A stretch of DNA of 64,000 nucleotides from Chelativorans sp. J32 (GCF_000518985.1 NZ_JAEQ01000011.1:62001-126000), one strand, 5' to 3'; shown: positions 43,956-57,862, numbered from the stretch's first letter. Notes: generated by a model not told the origin, from the letters alone. Numbers and translations: made by a program.

Positions 43956-44330
43956 TTAATGTTCCTCGTCCTCGTCGCCGACGCCGATGATGCCGGTAAC
44001 GTCGTCATCATCTTCCTCTTCCTCCTCGAGGAAAGTATCGTCGTCATCGCCGAGGTCGACGTCTTCGTCCAGATCCGGCAGGTCGGCGTCATCGCCCTTT
44101 GCCTCTTCGTCTGCATCTTCCAGCGAGACGATCTCCGCGCCCTCTTCGACGTCGAGTTCCTTGTCCTCCAGATCGTCCTCTTCCTCCATCACCTCCGCAC
44201 CGGATTCGAAATAGCTGCGCGGATAGGAGATGCCGGTATAGGGCGATACGATCGGATCCCTATTCAGATCATAGAATTTTCGGCCCGTCTCCGGGCATAT
44301 GCGTTTCGTGCCGAGTTCGGGTTTAGCCAC
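43956..44330 (-). CDS. TIGR02300 family protein (acidic, low-complexity tail)
   Basis: 124 residues from a GTG start with AGAGG upstream. The conserved N-terminal 45 residues hold two cysteine/aromatic landmarks ('GTKRICPETGRKFYDLNRDP', then 'IVSPYTGISYPRSYFES'), which define TIGR02300. The remaining 75 residues are almost all Asp and Glu with a short 'VTGIIGVGDE' segment near the end. Function is unknown. Its position upstream of and divergent from aroA is conserved in Rhizobiales. Confidence 0.92.
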   Translation of the reverse strand: MAKPELGTKRICPETGRKFYDLNRDPIVSPYTGISYPRSYFESGAEVMEEEDDLEDKELDVEEGAEIVSLEDADEEAKGDDADLPDLDEDVDLGDDDDTFLEEEEEDDDDVTGIIGVGDEDEEH

Positions 44331-44501
44331 CGTTTTGCCTCTTGTCTTTCCTGGCCGGCCCGATGAACCGGCAATCCGGCGGAGCGGCGCCTGCCGCCAC
44401 TTGCCGTGTTTTGGGTCCCATAGCTACAGATCGCGCGCCTGTCAAAGCCTAATGAAGGCCCGAGTCGAAGGCGATGCGCAAGCCCTGTTCTTGGGGGATG
44501 A

Positions 44502-45899
<1,398 letters not shown>

Positions 45900-45909
45900 G
45901 CGAGAGACC

Positions 45910-46614
45910 ATGACGGACGCGAAAGTGGCGATGATCGTCGGCGGCGGCAGCGGTATGGGAGCTGCGGCTGCTCGCAGGATGGCGGAAGACGGGTTTTCGG
46001 TGGCCGTACTCTCCTCCTCCGGCAAAGGTGAGGCACTCGCAAAGGAACTCGGCGGCTTGGGCTTCACCGGATCGAACCGGTCCGTCGAGGATCTGCAACG
46101 CTTTACGGCATCGGTCCTCGATCGCTTCGGGAGGATCGATGCGGTGGTCAATAGCGCCGGTCATGGGCCGAAGGGCGATCTGCTTGAGATTTCCGATGCC
46201 GACTGGCAGCTCGGCATGGAATTCTACCTGCTCAACGTCATTCGTATCGCCCGCCTCGTCACGCCTGTGATGCAGGCGCAGAAATCCGGCGCAATCGTCA
46301 ACATATCGACCTATGCCGTCTTCGAGCCCGAGGCGGATTTCCCCACTTCGGGGGTTTTCCGTTCGGGCCTTGCAGCCTTCACCAAGCTGTTTGCCGACAA
46401 ATACGCATCCGACAACATACGCATGAACAATGTGCTTCCCGGCTTCGTTGATAGCCTGCCGGAAAAGGAGGAGCGCCGCAGCCGCATTCCGATGAAGCGC
46501 TACGGCACGGCGGAAGAAGTGGCCGAACTCATCCTGTTCCTGGCGTCCGAGAGGTCGAGCTATATCACCGGCCAGAACATCCGCATCGACGGCGGAATAA
46601 CGCGGTCCGTATGA
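45910..46614 (+). CDS. SDR-family protein with degenerate active site
   Basis: 234 residues. The cofactor motif '[20 protein letters not shown]' and '[16 protein letters not shown]' are well kept, as is the C-terminal '[16 protein letters not shown]'. The catalytic Tyr-x-x-x-Lys is missing: at those positions are Ser147 and Arg151 ('[20 protein letters not shown]'). The catalytic Ser ('NIST') remains. It may bind NAD(P) without classical reductase activity, or use a different mechanism. It lies between aroA (10 bp) and cmk (4-bp overlap), where many relatives have aroA next to cmk directly. Function unknown. Confidence 0.88.
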   Translation: MTDAKVAMIVGGGSGMGAAAARRMAEDGFSVAVLSSSGKGEALAKELGGLGFTGSNRSVEDLQRFTASVLDRFGRIDAVVNSAGHGPKGDLLEISDADWQLGMEFYLLNVIRIARLVTPVMQAQKSGAIVNISTYAVFEPEADFPTSGVFRSGLAAFTKLFADKYASDNIRMNNVLPGFVDSLPEKEERRSRIPMKRYGTAEEVAELILFLASERSSYITGQNIRIDGGITRSV

Positions 46615-47264
46615 TGGCGGGGTACCTGGTCATCGCCATTGACGGACCCGCCGCTTCAGGCAAGGGCACGCTCGCGCGCCGGCTGGCCGAGCATTTCGGC
46701 CTCGACCATCTCGACACGGGCCTGACCTACAGGGCCGTTGCCAAGGCGCTGCTTGACGCCGGCCTTCCGCTCGACGACGAAGCGGAGGCGCAGAAGGTTG
46801 CCTTGGCCGTCGACCTGGCGAAACTGGACCGCGACGTGCTCTCCACGCACGAGGTGGGCGAGGCAGCGTCGAGAATAGCGGTCATGCCATCTGTGCGCCG
46901 CGCGCTTGTCGAAAAGCAGCGGGAGTTTGCACGTCGGGCCCCGGGTGCCGTGCTCGACGGCCGCGATATCGGCACCGTCGTTTGCCCTGACGCCGACGTG
47001 AAACTATATATAACGGCGACCGCTCCCGTGCGGGCCGATCGTCGCTGGCGCGAGATCCTGGCCGGTGGGGGGCAGGCCGAATATGCCGATATCCTCGCCG
47101 ATGTGGAAAGACGTGACGCCAGGGACATGAGCCGAACAGACAGCCCGCTCAAGCCTGCCCCTGACGCGCACTTGCTAGATACCAGCGAAATGGATATAGA
47201 AACGGCGTTTCTCACTGCTCGCGCTTTCGTGGAGAAGGAGCTGGCAAGGAGAAGCAAAGCCTGA
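46611..47264 (+). CDS. cmk: Cytidylate kinase
   Basis: Cmk phosphorylates CMP and dCMP. 217 residues; P-loop '[20 protein letters not shown]', substrate region '[19 protein letters not shown]', '[20 protein letters not shown]' and the lid '[20 protein letters not shown]'. The C-terminal '[13 protein letters not shown]' is typical. Two adjacent ATG codons (46611 and 46614) are possible starts; the first overlaps the SDR stop. rpsA follows after a 203-bp leader, the conserved cmk-rpsA order. Confidence 0.95.
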   Translation: MMAGYLVIAIDGPAASGKGTLARRLAEHFGLDHLDTGLTYRAVAKALLDAGLPLDDEAEAQKVALAVDLAKLDRDVLSTHEVGEAASRIAVMPSVRRALVEKQREFARRAPGAVLDGRDIGTVVCPDADVKLYITATAPVRADRRWREILAGGGQAEYADILADVERRDARDMSRTDSPLKPAPDAHLLDTSEMDIETAFLTARAFVEKELARRSKA

Positions 47265-47467
47265 TCGAAAGCGGCGCTGGCAACTTCCCGGAAGGAAGCG
47301 GCAGGCGCTTTTTCGATATTGATGAACAGGTCTGCCCGCATCCCCTGCGCCGGATTTGCCGCAGAACGCGGCCTTGGCCCGAAAGGGCCGGATGCTTGGG
47401 CAAGGCCAGATGCAACGCTAACCGCCCGGCGCTCGCCCTGCATGTCAGGGTATTTTCAGGAGATTCA

Positions 47468-49174
47468 ATGTCGCAACTTAACCCCTCTCGCGATGATTTC
47501 GCGAGCCTTCTCGAAGAATCCTTTTCCGAGCGCGATGCCGTCGAGGGATCCGTCGTCAAGGGCACCATCACCGCAATCGAAAAGGACATGGCCATCATCG
47601 ATGTTGGCCTGAAGGTCGAAGGCCGCGTCCCGCTCAAGGAATTCGGCGCCAAGGCCAAGGACGGCCAGCTCAAGCCCGGTGACGAGGTCGAGGTCTATGT
47701 CGAGCGCATCGAGAATGCGCTGGGCGAGGCCATCCTGTCGCGCGAGAAGGCGCGCCGCGAGGAGAGCTGGACCAAGCTCGAGGAGAAGTTCAACAAGGGT
47801 GAGCGCGTCGAAGGCGTCATCTTCAACCAGGTCAAGGGCGGTTTCACCGTCGATCTGGATGGGGCCGTGGCCTTCCTGCCGCGCAGCCAGGTGGACATCC
47901 GGCCGATCCGCGATGTTTCCCCGCTCATGCACACGCCGCAGCCCTTCGAAATCCTCAAGATGGACAAGCGTCGCGGCAATATCGTCGTGTCCCGCCGTAC
48001 CGTGCTCGAGGAGAGCCGCGCCGAGCAGCGCTCGGAGATCGTGCAGAACCTCGAGGAAGGCCAGGTGGTCGAGGGTGTGGTCAAGAACATCACCGACTAT
48101 GGTGCCTTCGTGGATCTGGGTGGCATCGACGGCCTGCTGCACGTCACCGACATGGCATGGAGGCGCGTCAACCATCCGACCGAGATTCTGAATATCGGTC
48201 AGACGGTGAAGGTGCAGATCATCCGCATCAACCAGGAAACGCACCGCATCTCGCTCGGCATGAAGCAGCTCGAAGCCGACCCGTGGGAAGGCATCGGCGC
48301 GAAGTATCCGCTGGGCAAGAAGGTGCAGGGCCGCGTCACCAACATCACCGACTACGGCGCCTTCGTAGAGCTGGAGCCGGGCATCGAGGGCCTCATCCAC
48401 GTTTCCGAGATGTCCTGGACCAAGAAGAACGTGCACCCCGGCAAGATCCTGTCCACGACGCAGGAAGTCGAGGTGGTCGTACTCGAGGTCGACCCGGTCA
48501 AGCGTCGCATTTCGCTCGGTCTCAAGCAGACGCTGGAGAACCCGTGGGAAGCCTTCGCCCGCAACCATCCGGTTGGATCGGTGGTCGAGGGCGAGGTCAA
48601 GAACAAGACCGAGTTCGGCCTGTTCATCGGCCTCGAAGGCGATGTGGACGGCATGGTGCACCTGTCGGACCTCGACTGGTCACGTCCTGGCGAGCAGGTG
48701 ATCGAGGAGTACAACCGCGGCGACGTGGTGAAGGCGCAGGTTCTCGATGTGGACATCGAGAAGGAGCGCATATCGCTCGGCATCAAGCAACTCGGCCGTG
48801 ACGTTGTCGGCGAAGCGGTCGCTTCCGGCGAACTCCGCAAGAACGCGGTGGTCACCTGCGAAGTTACCGCCATCAAGGACGGCGGCATCGAGGTGCGCCT
48901 GGTCGATCACGACCTCGACGCGTTCATCAAGCGCTCCGACCTGTCGCGCGATCGCGACGAGCAGCGCCCCGAGCGCTTTGCGGTGGGCCAGAAGGTGGAT
49001 GCCCGCGTGATCTCCTTCGATAAGAAGACGCGCAAGATCGCAGTGTCCATCAAGGCGCTGGAAATCGCCGAGGAGAAGGAGGCCGTGGCTCAGTACGGCT
49101 CGACCGACTCCGGCGCTTCCCTGGGCGATATTCTTGGCGCTGCGCTCAAGAAGCAGAGCGGAGGCAAGGAGTAA
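47468..49174 (+). CDS. rpsA: 30S ribosomal protein S1
   Basis: S1 binds mRNA and helps its docking on the 30S subunit. 568 residues with six S1/OB repeats, starting at about 28, 115, 199, 285, 372 and 460. Repeats are visible through 'GTITAIEKDMAIIDVGLKVE', 'GVIFNQVKGGFTVDLDGAVA', 'GVVKNITDYGAFVDLGGIDG', 'GRVTNITDYGAFVELEPGIE' and 'GEVKNKTEFGLFIGLEGDVD'. The sixth, before the C-terminal 'GASLGDILGAALKKQ', is more divergent. The 203-bp leader from cmk may hold the S1 autoregulation site, but no specific structure was identified. Ends at a strong terminator. Confidence 0.97.
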   Translation: MSQLNPSRDDFASLLEESFSERDAVEGSVVKGTITAIEKDMAIIDVGLKVEGRVPLKEFGAKAKDGQLKPGDEVEVYVERIENALGEAILSREKARREESWTKLEEKFNKGERVEGVIFNQVKGGFTVDLDGAVAFLPRSQVDIRPIRDVSPLMHTPQPFEILKMDKRRGNIVVSRRTVLEESRAEQRSEIVQNLEEGQVVEGVVKNITDYGAFVDLGGIDGLLHVTDMAWRRVNHPTEILNIGQTVKVQIIRINQETHRISLGMKQLEADPWEGIGAKYPLGKKVQGRVTNITDYGAFVELEPGIEGLIHVSEMSWTKKNVHPGKILSTTQEVEVVVLEVDPVKRRISLGLKQTLENPWEAFARNHPVGSVVEGEVKNKTEFGLFIGLEGDVDGMVHLSDLDWSRPGEQVIEEYNRGDVVKAQVLDVDIEKERISLGIKQLGRDVVGEAVASGELRKNAVVTCEVTAIKDGGIEVRLVDHDLDAFIKRSDLSRDRDEQRPERFAVGQKVDARVISFDKKTRKIAVSIKALEIAEEKEAVAQYGSTDSGASLGDILGAALKKQSGGKE

Positions 49175-49286
49175 TTCTCCCGCTGGCAGTGCCGCGCGTC
49201 CGTTCGGACTTGCGGTACTGCAGGCAGCCGACCTGAACATCGCTGCGGAAGTTCGATCAGAACTTCGAACCGATGCCAGCCTTCAG

Positions 49287-49326
49287 AGCCCCGCGTGCAA
49301 ACCACGCGGGGCTTACTTATTCGGTT
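49287..49326 (+). terminator. Rho-independent terminator after rpsA
   Basis: AGCCCCGCGTG (49287-49297) and CACGCGGGGCT (49303-49313) form a perfect 11-bp stem with a CAAAC loop, followed by TACTTATTCGGTTT. It lies 112 bp after the rpsA stop in an otherwise featureless gap of 289 bp (49175-49463). Confidence 0.82.
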
Positions 49327-49463
49327 TCAACGCGAACCAAATATTTCCGCGAGATCGGGCTGCCTTAAAGGTGATTTAATCTTGTCCGTCAATTTAGGAC
49401 TTTCGATATTGTGGGTTAGCCATATAGGGGCTGGCCAAATCGCGTGAAGGTTTGAGATCCCGA

Positions 49464-51416
49464 ATGGAGCGAAGCGGCCACTATTCGGCGTCCGGAGATC
49501 CGGACATCTTGAGGGTCAAGATACTTCGGGATCAGCTTCTTGATATCCGGAGTGGTATTTTCTTTTCCATACCGATCAGCACCATCCTTTCGGCGCTGAT
49601 CCTGTCGATTCATTTCGTTTCCAGCCCGGCCATTCTTCCCGCCCTCATATGGTTTCTTGCCGTCACCGTGATCAACGGCACGCGCATCGTGCTTGCGCTT
49701 TCGCTCCGGGACGAGGGGGTGGGGCAGGAAACTGATCTGTCGGAAATTTCCACAAGTCTCACACGCTTCAAGCTCCTTGCCTTCCTCTCCGGTATAGCCT
49801 GGTCCTTTCTTGCTTTTTTGACGGATGGCTACACTTCTCCCCAATCCGAGGTGCATCTGATCATCCTTGCCGGAATATCGGCTGGAGCGGTGGTGTATGG
49901 TTCTTCCTGCGCAGCGGTTCCCATTTACTTCATAGCCCCGCCGCTCGTCGTCGCCGCGGCATGCCTATTGCCGCAGGGCGGGTTCGAAACGCATGTCCTC
50001 GTGTTCTCCGTCGTGCTCTTTCTCGCTGGTCTGGCTCGAGGCACCTTGCTCGGGCAGGCGCGGTTCATTGAAGCAAGCCGCCTGAGGCACGAGGCGGAAC
50101 AGCTCGCCGGCGAAATGGAGCAAAGCTCGCGTCAGGATCCCCTGAGCGGGCTGCTCAACAGGCGTGGTCTCGAACATGCCATCGATAAGCTCGCCCGCTC
50201 CGATGGGCCGTTCGTGGCGATGTTGATCGATCTGGACGGCTTCAAGTCGGTGAACGACACCTATGGCCATAAGGTCGGCGACGATCTGCTTGTCAGGATC
50301 GCCCACCGGATATCCAAACAAGCCCCCGCAGGATCGATGCTGGCACGCATCGGCGGCGACGAGTTCGTCCTTCTTTATCCGGAAAAGGCCGCTCAGGAGC
50401 CGCGCCGGCTCGCGCAGGATATTATCGGCGCGATTGCCAAACCTTACCCCCCAGTGGCTTCCGTGCGCGTCGGTGCATGCGTGGGAATATACAGATCCGA
50501 TACGCCAACCCTGACGGAGATGCTGCTTCGCGCCGATATGGCGCTTTACGCAGCAAAAAGGCGCGGAAGGAACGAGTGCTGCGAGTTCGACGGTCATCTT
50601 CAGCGGGAACTCGAGCGCCGGCAGTGCGTCGAGCGCGATCTTCCAGGCGCCATCGAGAAGGGAGAACTCGGCAACTCGTTCCAGCCGATCGTCAGTCTGG
50701 AGACTGGAGTGGTGATCGGCTTCGAGGCGCTGCTGCGCTGGCGCCACCCGCGCCACGGTGAGATCTCACCGCCGGAAATGGTGGAGGCGGCGCGGAAGAT
50801 GGGTTTGCTCTTGCAGCTCACGGAAACCGTTTTCGGCAACTGCTGCAAGATGATGGAACGGCTTCGGGCGGTGGGGCTGCCCGAGCTTCGCGTGGCCATG
50901 AATCTTTCGCCGCGTGAGATCGAGAACAGCAATGTCGATGAAATGATCATTTCCGGGCTGAGGGAACGGAAACTGCCCGCTCCCATGCTGGAAATCGAAA
51001 TCACCGAAGAGGCGCCGGTCGATCGCCTTCGGATCGGCGGTAAGTTGAAGCGCCTTTCGGACAGCGGCGTTTCAATCGCTCTGGACGATTTCGGTACCGG
51101 GTTCTCGACCCTCGCCTGGCTGAAGAGCAGCCGGATCCGGAAAGTGAAGATCGACAAGGATTTCATTGGCGGCATCTCAATGTCGCCGGACGATCAGTTG
51201 CTCGTCAAAACCGTGATCGATCTCAGCCTGGCCTTGGAAATCGAGGTCATGGCAGAGGGGGTCGAGACGGAAGAGGATTGCCAGACCCTGCGTGATCTCG
51301 GCTGCAAGACAGCTCAGGGTTTTCTGTTCTCCCCGGCGCTGCCGATGGACGACGCCATCCAACTGGCGTTTGCAAGGCTGCCAGGAATGCCAGCCTCGCC
51401 TCATCCTGCGGGTTAG
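49464..51416 (+). CDS. Membrane-bound GGDEF/EAL cyclic-di-GMP protein
   Basis: 650 residues from the ATG at 49464. The N-terminal 180 residues hold about five to six hydrophobic helices in a compact membrane sensor with no large periplasmic loop. The diguanylate cyclase domain (about 205-370) has an intact 'RIGGDEFVLLYP', with 'DLDGFKSVNDTYGHKVGDDL'. The phosphodiesterase domain (about 385-640) has 'GFEALLRWRHP' (EAL), 'NLSPREIEN', 'EIEITEEAP', 'LDDFGTGFSTLAWLKS' and 'KIDKDFI', so its metal sites look complete. It may both make and break cyclic-di-GMP. The signal is unknown. It is convergent with slyX. Confidence 0.92.
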   Translation: MERSGHYSASGDPDILRVKILRDQLLDIRSGIFFSIPISTILSALILSIHFVSSPAILPALIWFLAVTVINGTRIVLALSLRDEGVGQETDLSEISTSLTRFKLLAFLSGIAWSFLAFLTDGYTSPQSEVHLIILAGISAGAVVYGSSCAAVPIYFIAPPLVVAAACLLPQGGFETHVLVFSVVLFLAGLARGTLLGQARFIEASRLRHEAEQLAGEMEQSSRQDPLSGLLNRRGLEHAIDKLARSDGPFVAMLIDLDGFKSVNDTYGHKVGDDLLVRIAHRISKQAPAGSMLARIGGDEFVLLYPEKAAQEPRRLAQDIIGAIAKPYPPVASVRVGACVGIYRSDTPTLTEMLLRADMALYAAKRRGRNECCEFDGHLQRELERRQCVERDLPGAIEKGELGNSFQPIVSLETGVVIGFEALLRWRHPRHGEISPPEMVEAARKMGLLLQLTETVFGNCCKMMERLRAVGLPELRVAMNLSPREIENSNVDEMIISGLRERKLPAPMLEIEITEEAPVDRLRIGGKLKRLSDSGVSIALDDFGTGFSTLAWLKSSRIRKVKIDKDFIGGISMSPDDQLLVKTVIDLSLALEIEVMAEGVETEEDCQTLRDLGCKTAQGFLFSPALPMDDAIQLAFARLPGMPASPHPAG

Positions 51417-51452
51417 CGGGCCAGAACATTGCACCGGACAAGCCGGCGCAGA

Positions 51453-51656
51453 TCACCAGTGCGGAGGTTTGCTAACCGGAATTTCCGGCGCCGTGCGTTC
51501 CTCAAGCGCCAGAAAACGTTCCGTCAGCCGGTCGAGCTTCCTCTGCATCCGTTCGATCTGCTCCCACTGCAGGGCGATCTGATCGGAAAGTTCTCCAAGC
51601 GCCCTTTCCTGCTCAGCAGCGAGAATTTCCAGTTTTACCAGTCGATCCTCGTGCAT
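51453..51656 (-). CDS. slyX: SlyX family protein
   Basis: 67 residues from the ATG at 51656. It is a coiled-coil: 'LVKLEILAAEQERALGELSD', 'QIALQWEQIERMQRKLDRLT', ending in the diagnostic Pro-Pro-His-aromatic tail ('KPPHW'; E. coli SlyX ends PPHY). Function is unknown. It lies 81 bp downstream of gyrB on the same strand. A longer frame back to 51707 adds a poorly conserved N-terminus and is not preferred. Confidence 0.85.
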   Translation of the reverse strand: MHEDRLVKLEILAAEQERALGELSDQIALQWEQIERMQRKLDRLTERFLALEERTAPEIPVSKPPHW

Positions 51657-51737
51657 GACTAACTCCGCTGGACGGTGCGCCGGGGGTATAAGGATGCCCG
51701 CGCGCATTCGCTAGGCATCCTACGGCAGTACTGACGC

Positions 51738-54197
<2,460 letters not shown>

Positions 54198-54401
54198 CTA
54201 GAAGGAGCCCCTCATGGGCGTCTTGGGATGCTGCGAATCAGCAGCGAGATATGGCTAAAATATAGGCGTTCCAACACATTTTTCCAAGTTTGAGGGTGGG
54301 AACGGCCTGGGGATGAACTGCGGAGCGGGGCGCTCTTTGCCTTTGTCCCGAAAGGGGCTAAGAAGCGCCACTTGAAAGCGTAACCAGGACCCGAGACGTA
54401 G

Positions 54402-55373
54402 ATGGCCATCATAAGCGAGAAACCCAAGCTCGTCACCGTGTTCGGCGGCTCCGGCTTCCTTGGCCGGCATGTGGTGCGGGCGCTGACGCACAGAGGTTAT
54501 CGCGTGCGTGTCGCCTGCCGCAACCCGCACACCGCGATCCATGTGAATACCCTCGGCAATATGGGCCAGGTTCACGCGATACAGGCGAATGTCCGCTATC
54601 GATGGTCCGTGGACCGCGCCGTGGAAGGCGCCGATCACGTCATCAATCTGGTGGGCATCCTGTACGAGGCGGGCAAGCAGCGCTTCGATGCCGTTCAGGC
54701 GCATGGCGCGCGCGCGGTCGCTGAAGCGGCACGGGCCGCCGGTGCCGGGCTCACCCAGGCTTCCGCCATCGGCGCAGATCCGGACTCTCCGAGCGCTTAT
54801 GGCCGCACGAAGGCCGCCGGAGAACAGGCCGCGCTGGAAACGGTGAAGAATGCGGTGGTCATCCGCCCGTCCATAATTTTCGGGCCGGAGGACAAGTTCT
54901 TCAACCGCTTCGCCAATATGGCGCGCTTTTCGCCTTTTCTGCCGCTGGTCGGGGGCGGACGTAACCGCTTGCAGCCTGTCTATGTTGGCGACGTGGCCGA
55001 AGTCTATGCGCGCTCCGTGGACGGCACGCTCAAGCCAGGCGCGATCTACGAGTTGGGCGGTCCCCAGGTGCTTACCTTCCGGGAATGCATGGAAGAAATG
55101 CTGGAGGTAATCGAGCGCAAGCGGGCCTTCATCTCCGTTCCATGGCCCCTGGCGCGTCTGCAGGCCCGCGTACTGGGTCTTCTTCCCAATCCGCTCCTGA
55201 CGCTCGATCAGGTCCGCATGCTGGCAGTGGACAATGTCGTTTCGGAGGAAGCAAGTCGCCGGGGATTGACGCTCGAAGGCTTGGGGATTTCCCGCCATGC
55301 GCTTGCCACCATATTGCCCACCTATCTTTGGACGTACCGGCCGGCTGGCCAATTCACCCAGCCGCAGATGTGA
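54402..55373 (+). CDS. NDUFA9-like NAD(P)-binding protein (atypical SDR)
   Basis: 323 residues. An extended Rossmann SDR with 'VTVFGGSGFLGRHVVRALTH', 'VACRNPHTAIHVNTLGNMGQ', 'GADHVINLVGILYEAGKQRF' and 'VIRPSIIFGPEDKFFNRFAN', which is the complex I NDUFA9 family pattern. The Tyr-x-x-x-Lys is present as 'YGRTKAAGE', so it may be active. In alphaproteobacteria it is often called a complex I associated protein; its function in bacteria is not settled. It overlaps no neighbour; the TauE/SafE gene starts 10 bp downstream. Confidence 0.88.
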   Translation: MAIISEKPKLVTVFGGSGFLGRHVVRALTHRGYRVRVACRNPHTAIHVNTLGNMGQVHAIQANVRYRWSVDRAVEGADHVINLVGILYEAGKQRFDAVQAHGARAVAEAARAAGAGLTQASAIGADPDSPSAYGRTKAAGEQAALETVKNAVVIRPSIIFGPEDKFFNRFANMARFSPFLPLVGGGRNRLQPVYVGDVAEVYARSVDGTLKPGAIYELGGPQVLTFRECMEEMLEVIERKRAFISVPWPLARLQARVLGLLPNPLLTLDQVRMLAVDNVVSEEASRRGLTLEGLGISRHALATILPTYLWTYRPAGQFTQPQM

Positions 55374-55383
55374 GGCGTCGCGC

Positions 55384-56151
55384 GTGAACGCCTTCGCCGC
55401 GTTCCTGCCGGATGGGCTGGGGCTGATCCCGGCCGCGCTCCTGATCATCGCCAGCTTCTTCACATCGGCTCTCACGGCCTCATTCGGCATCGGCGGCGGA
55501 GTCGCGCTCCTGGCGCTGCTTGGGATGTTCATTCCCGTATCGGCGCTCATCCCCGTGCATGGTGCAATTCAGATTGGCTCGAACACGGGCCGCGCCTGGC
55601 AACTGAGAAGCCATATCGTCCATCAGATCGTCTGGCCGTTCGTTGCGGGCAGTCTTCTTGGCGCACTCATCGGCGCGTTTTTCGTGGTTCAACTGCCCGA
55701 CGCCATCCTGAAACTGGTTCTGGGCACCTTCGTCCTCGTAATCACCTGGGCGAAGATTCCAGGCCTTGGAAAGCTCGGCAGTGCGGGACTGGCGGTCGGC
55801 AGCACGGTCCTGGCGGTTCTGAGCATGTTTTTCGGCGCCACCGGCCCGCTTTTGTCCTCTTTCTTTGCGCATCTCATTCCCGATAATCGCAAGGCGCTGA
55901 TCGCCACCCATGCGGCAGGCATGACGGTGCAGCACGCGCTGAAGGTTGTGGTGTTCGCAATCGCCGGCTTCGCTTTCGGAGAATGGCTCCCTCTCATTCT
56001 CCTGATGGTCGCTTCGGGTTATCTCGGCACGATCTACGGCACCCGACTTCTTGAAAAGCTTCCCGAAGAAAGTTTTCGCCGCTGGTTCAAGATCGGGCTG
56101 ACGCTGCTTGCGCTCAATCTTGTCCGCGAAGGCATCGTGGGCTTCTTCTAA
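55384..56151 (+). CDS. TauE/SafE family sulfite/sulfonate exporter-like membrane protein
   Basis: 255 residues from a GTG at 55384; longer in-frame starts extend into the previous gene and are not preferred. About eight membrane helices in two repeats with the conserved 'LTASFGIGGGVALLALLGMF' and 'AVLSMFFGATGPLLSSFFAH' glycine-rich segments. Members move sulfite, sulfoacetate, sulfolactate or other organic anions across the inner membrane. The substrate is unknown. It follows the NDUFA9-like gene by 10 bp and converges with uppP. Confidence 0.9.
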   Translation: MNAFAAFLPDGLGLIPAALLIIASFFTSALTASFGIGGGVALLALLGMFIPVSALIPVHGAIQIGSNTGRAWQLRSHIVHQIVWPFVAGSLLGALIGAFFVVQLPDAILKLVLGTFVLVITWAKIPGLGKLGSAGLAVGSTVLAVLSMFFGATGPLLSSFFAHLIPDNRKALIATHAAGMTVQHALKVVVFAIAGFAFGEWLPLILLMVASGYLGTIYGTRLLEKLPEESFRRWFKIGLTLLALNLVREGIVGFF

Positions 56152-56234
56152 GTCAGGACTGGCCGCCGGCAGTTATCTCTTTGCGAATATCGCAAGCTTG
56201 TTTGTCGGCAAAGACGGCAAACTGAAGGCCGCTA

Positions 56235-57041
56235 TTAGCCCCAGGCGAGAAGAGCGACCAGACCGAGCACGCCGACAAGGATTCGCCACCAGCCGAAAAG
56301 CGCATAACCGCGGCGCGAGACGAAATTCAGCAGCGAGCGCACCACGAACAGCGCCGCTACAAAGGCGGCGATGAAACCTACTCCGATAATCTGCAGATCG
56401 GCCGCGCTGAGCTGCGCGTAGTTCTTGTAGAGATCGTAGGCGAAAGCTCCGGCCATTGTCGGCATGGCGAGGAAGAACGAAAACTCCGCCGCAGCACGTT
56501 TGTCGACCCCCAGGAGCAGCGCGCCCACAATGGTGGACCCCGAGCGGGATGTGCCCGGGATCATGGCAAGACACTGGAACAAGCCTATCTTCAGATACAC
56601 GGAAAGGGGAAATTGCGTGATGTCGCGATAAATCGGCTTTCTGGCCCATCGATCGACCCAAAGGAGGACGATGCCGCCAAGGATAAGCATAACGCAAATC
56701 AGCAACGGCGTCTCGAAAAGCACCGTTTTGATGATTTTATAGGCGAGAACGCCGATGACGGCGGCAGGAAGGAAAGCGATGAGAATGCCCAGCACGAAGC
56801 GCCGCGTCGCCGGATCGCGCGGCAGATCGACGAGCATCTTCCAGAGCCGGCCCGCATAGACGCTGAGGATCGCCAATATGGCGCCGAGCTGGATCAGGAT
56901 TTCGAAGGCCTTGCCTGTCGATTGGAAGCCGAGGAAATGGCCTGCGAGCAGGATATGACCAGTAGAGGAGACGGGAATGAATTCGGTAAGTCCCTCCAGA
57001 ATGCCGAGCAGGAGCGCTTCCGCGATGGTCTGTTCAGCCAC
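56235..57041 (-). CDS. uppP: Undecaprenyl-diphosphatase
   Basis: UppP (BacA) recycles undecaprenyl pyrophosphate for peptidoglycan synthesis and gives low-level bacitracin resistance. 268 residues from a GTG at 57041. Motifs are '[20 protein letters not shown]' (active-site Glu and Ser) and '[20 protein letters not shown]' (Arg and Ser of the second repeat), in a multi-helix inner-membrane fold. '[20 protein letters not shown]' is usual. It is convergent with the TauE/SafE gene, and divergent from the GST gene 131 bp away. Confidence 0.95.
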   Translation of the reverse strand: MAEQTIAEALLLGILEGLTEFIPVSSTGHILLAGHFLGFQSTGKAFEILIQLGAILAILSVYAGRLWKMLVDLPRDPATRRFVLGILIAFLPAAVIGVLAYKIIKTVLFETPLLICVMLILGGIVLLWVDRWARKPIYRDITQFPLSVYLKIGLFQCLAMIPGTSRSGSTIVGALLLGVDKRAAAEFSFFLAMPTMAGAFAYDLYKNYAQLSAADLQIIGVGFIAAFVAALFVVRSLLNFVSRRGYALFGWWRILVGVLGLVALLAWG

Positions 57042-57172
57042 GATTTCTCCTTGCGGGGTTTGCTTGTCAGACTTGGCGTCTCCCCCTATAGCTCGGGCGG
57101 AGATCCTGGGAATCAGGCTATCTGAGGATTACCGTTGCGGCCAGAAAATGGCCAGAGCCGAGTAGTGCGACA

Positions 57173-57862
57173 ATGCTGACGCTATTCCACCATCCGCTTT
57201 ATGCCTCCTGCCGTTTCATCCGCCTGACCTTCGGCGAGTATGGCGAGGAGATTGCCCTTATCGAGGAGCGGCCTTGGGCGAGGCGCAAGGAGTTCTTGGC
57301 GCTCAATCCGGCGGGCACTATTCCGGTGCTGCTGGCCGAGGGCGATCACGCTATTGTCGGCGCGACAGTCATCGCCGAATATGTGGACGAGACACGTGGC
57401 GCTCTGCAGCGCCAGCGGCGGCTTATGGCCGAGGACTCGATGGCGCGGGCAGAGATACGGCGCCTGGTGGACTGGTATCTGGTCAAGATGGACAATGAGG
57501 TCACCAAGCATCTGGTGCGTGAGCGGGCGCTCAAGCCTCTGATGGGCGGGGAGGGCGGCGGCTCGCCCGATTCCACCGCCATTCGCGCCGCGCGCGCCAA
57601 TGTGCGCCAGCATCTGAAATACACCAACTGGCTTGCCGCGACGCGTGACTGGCTGGCGGGACCGCGCCTCTCCTATGCCGATGTGGCTGCGGCGGGCGCG
57701 CTTTCGGTTCTCGATTATCTCGGCGAAATCGAGTGGCGGGAGTTCGAAGCGGCGCGCGATTGGTATAGCCGCATGAAATCTCGGCCTTCCTTCCGCTCAC
57801 TCATCAACGACCGCGTGCGCGGGCTGTCACCCGCCTCCCATTACGCGGACCTGGATTTCTGA
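57173..57862 (+). CDS. Glutathione S-transferase family protein
   Basis: 229 residues. The N-terminal thioredoxin-like domain '[20 protein letters not shown]' and '[20 protein letters not shown]' holds the glutathione site, with the active-site Ser in 'YASCRF'; the Pro before the third strand is kept. The C-terminal helical domain ends in '[20 protein letters not shown]', the N-capping motif. Substrate unknown. Its stop codon shares a base with the queG start (TGATG). queG and an epimerase-like gene follow in one operon. Confidence 0.9.
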   Translation: MLTLFHHPLYASCRFIRLTFGEYGEEIALIEERPWARRKEFLALNPAGTIPVLLAEGDHAIVGATVIAEYVDETRGALQRQRRLMAEDSMARAEIRRLVDWYLVKMDNEVTKHLVRERALKPLMGGEGGGSPDSTAIRAARANVRQHLKYTNWLAATRDWLAGPRLSYADVAAAGALSVLDYLGEIEWREFEAARDWYSRMKSRPSFRSLINDRVRGLSPASHYADLDF

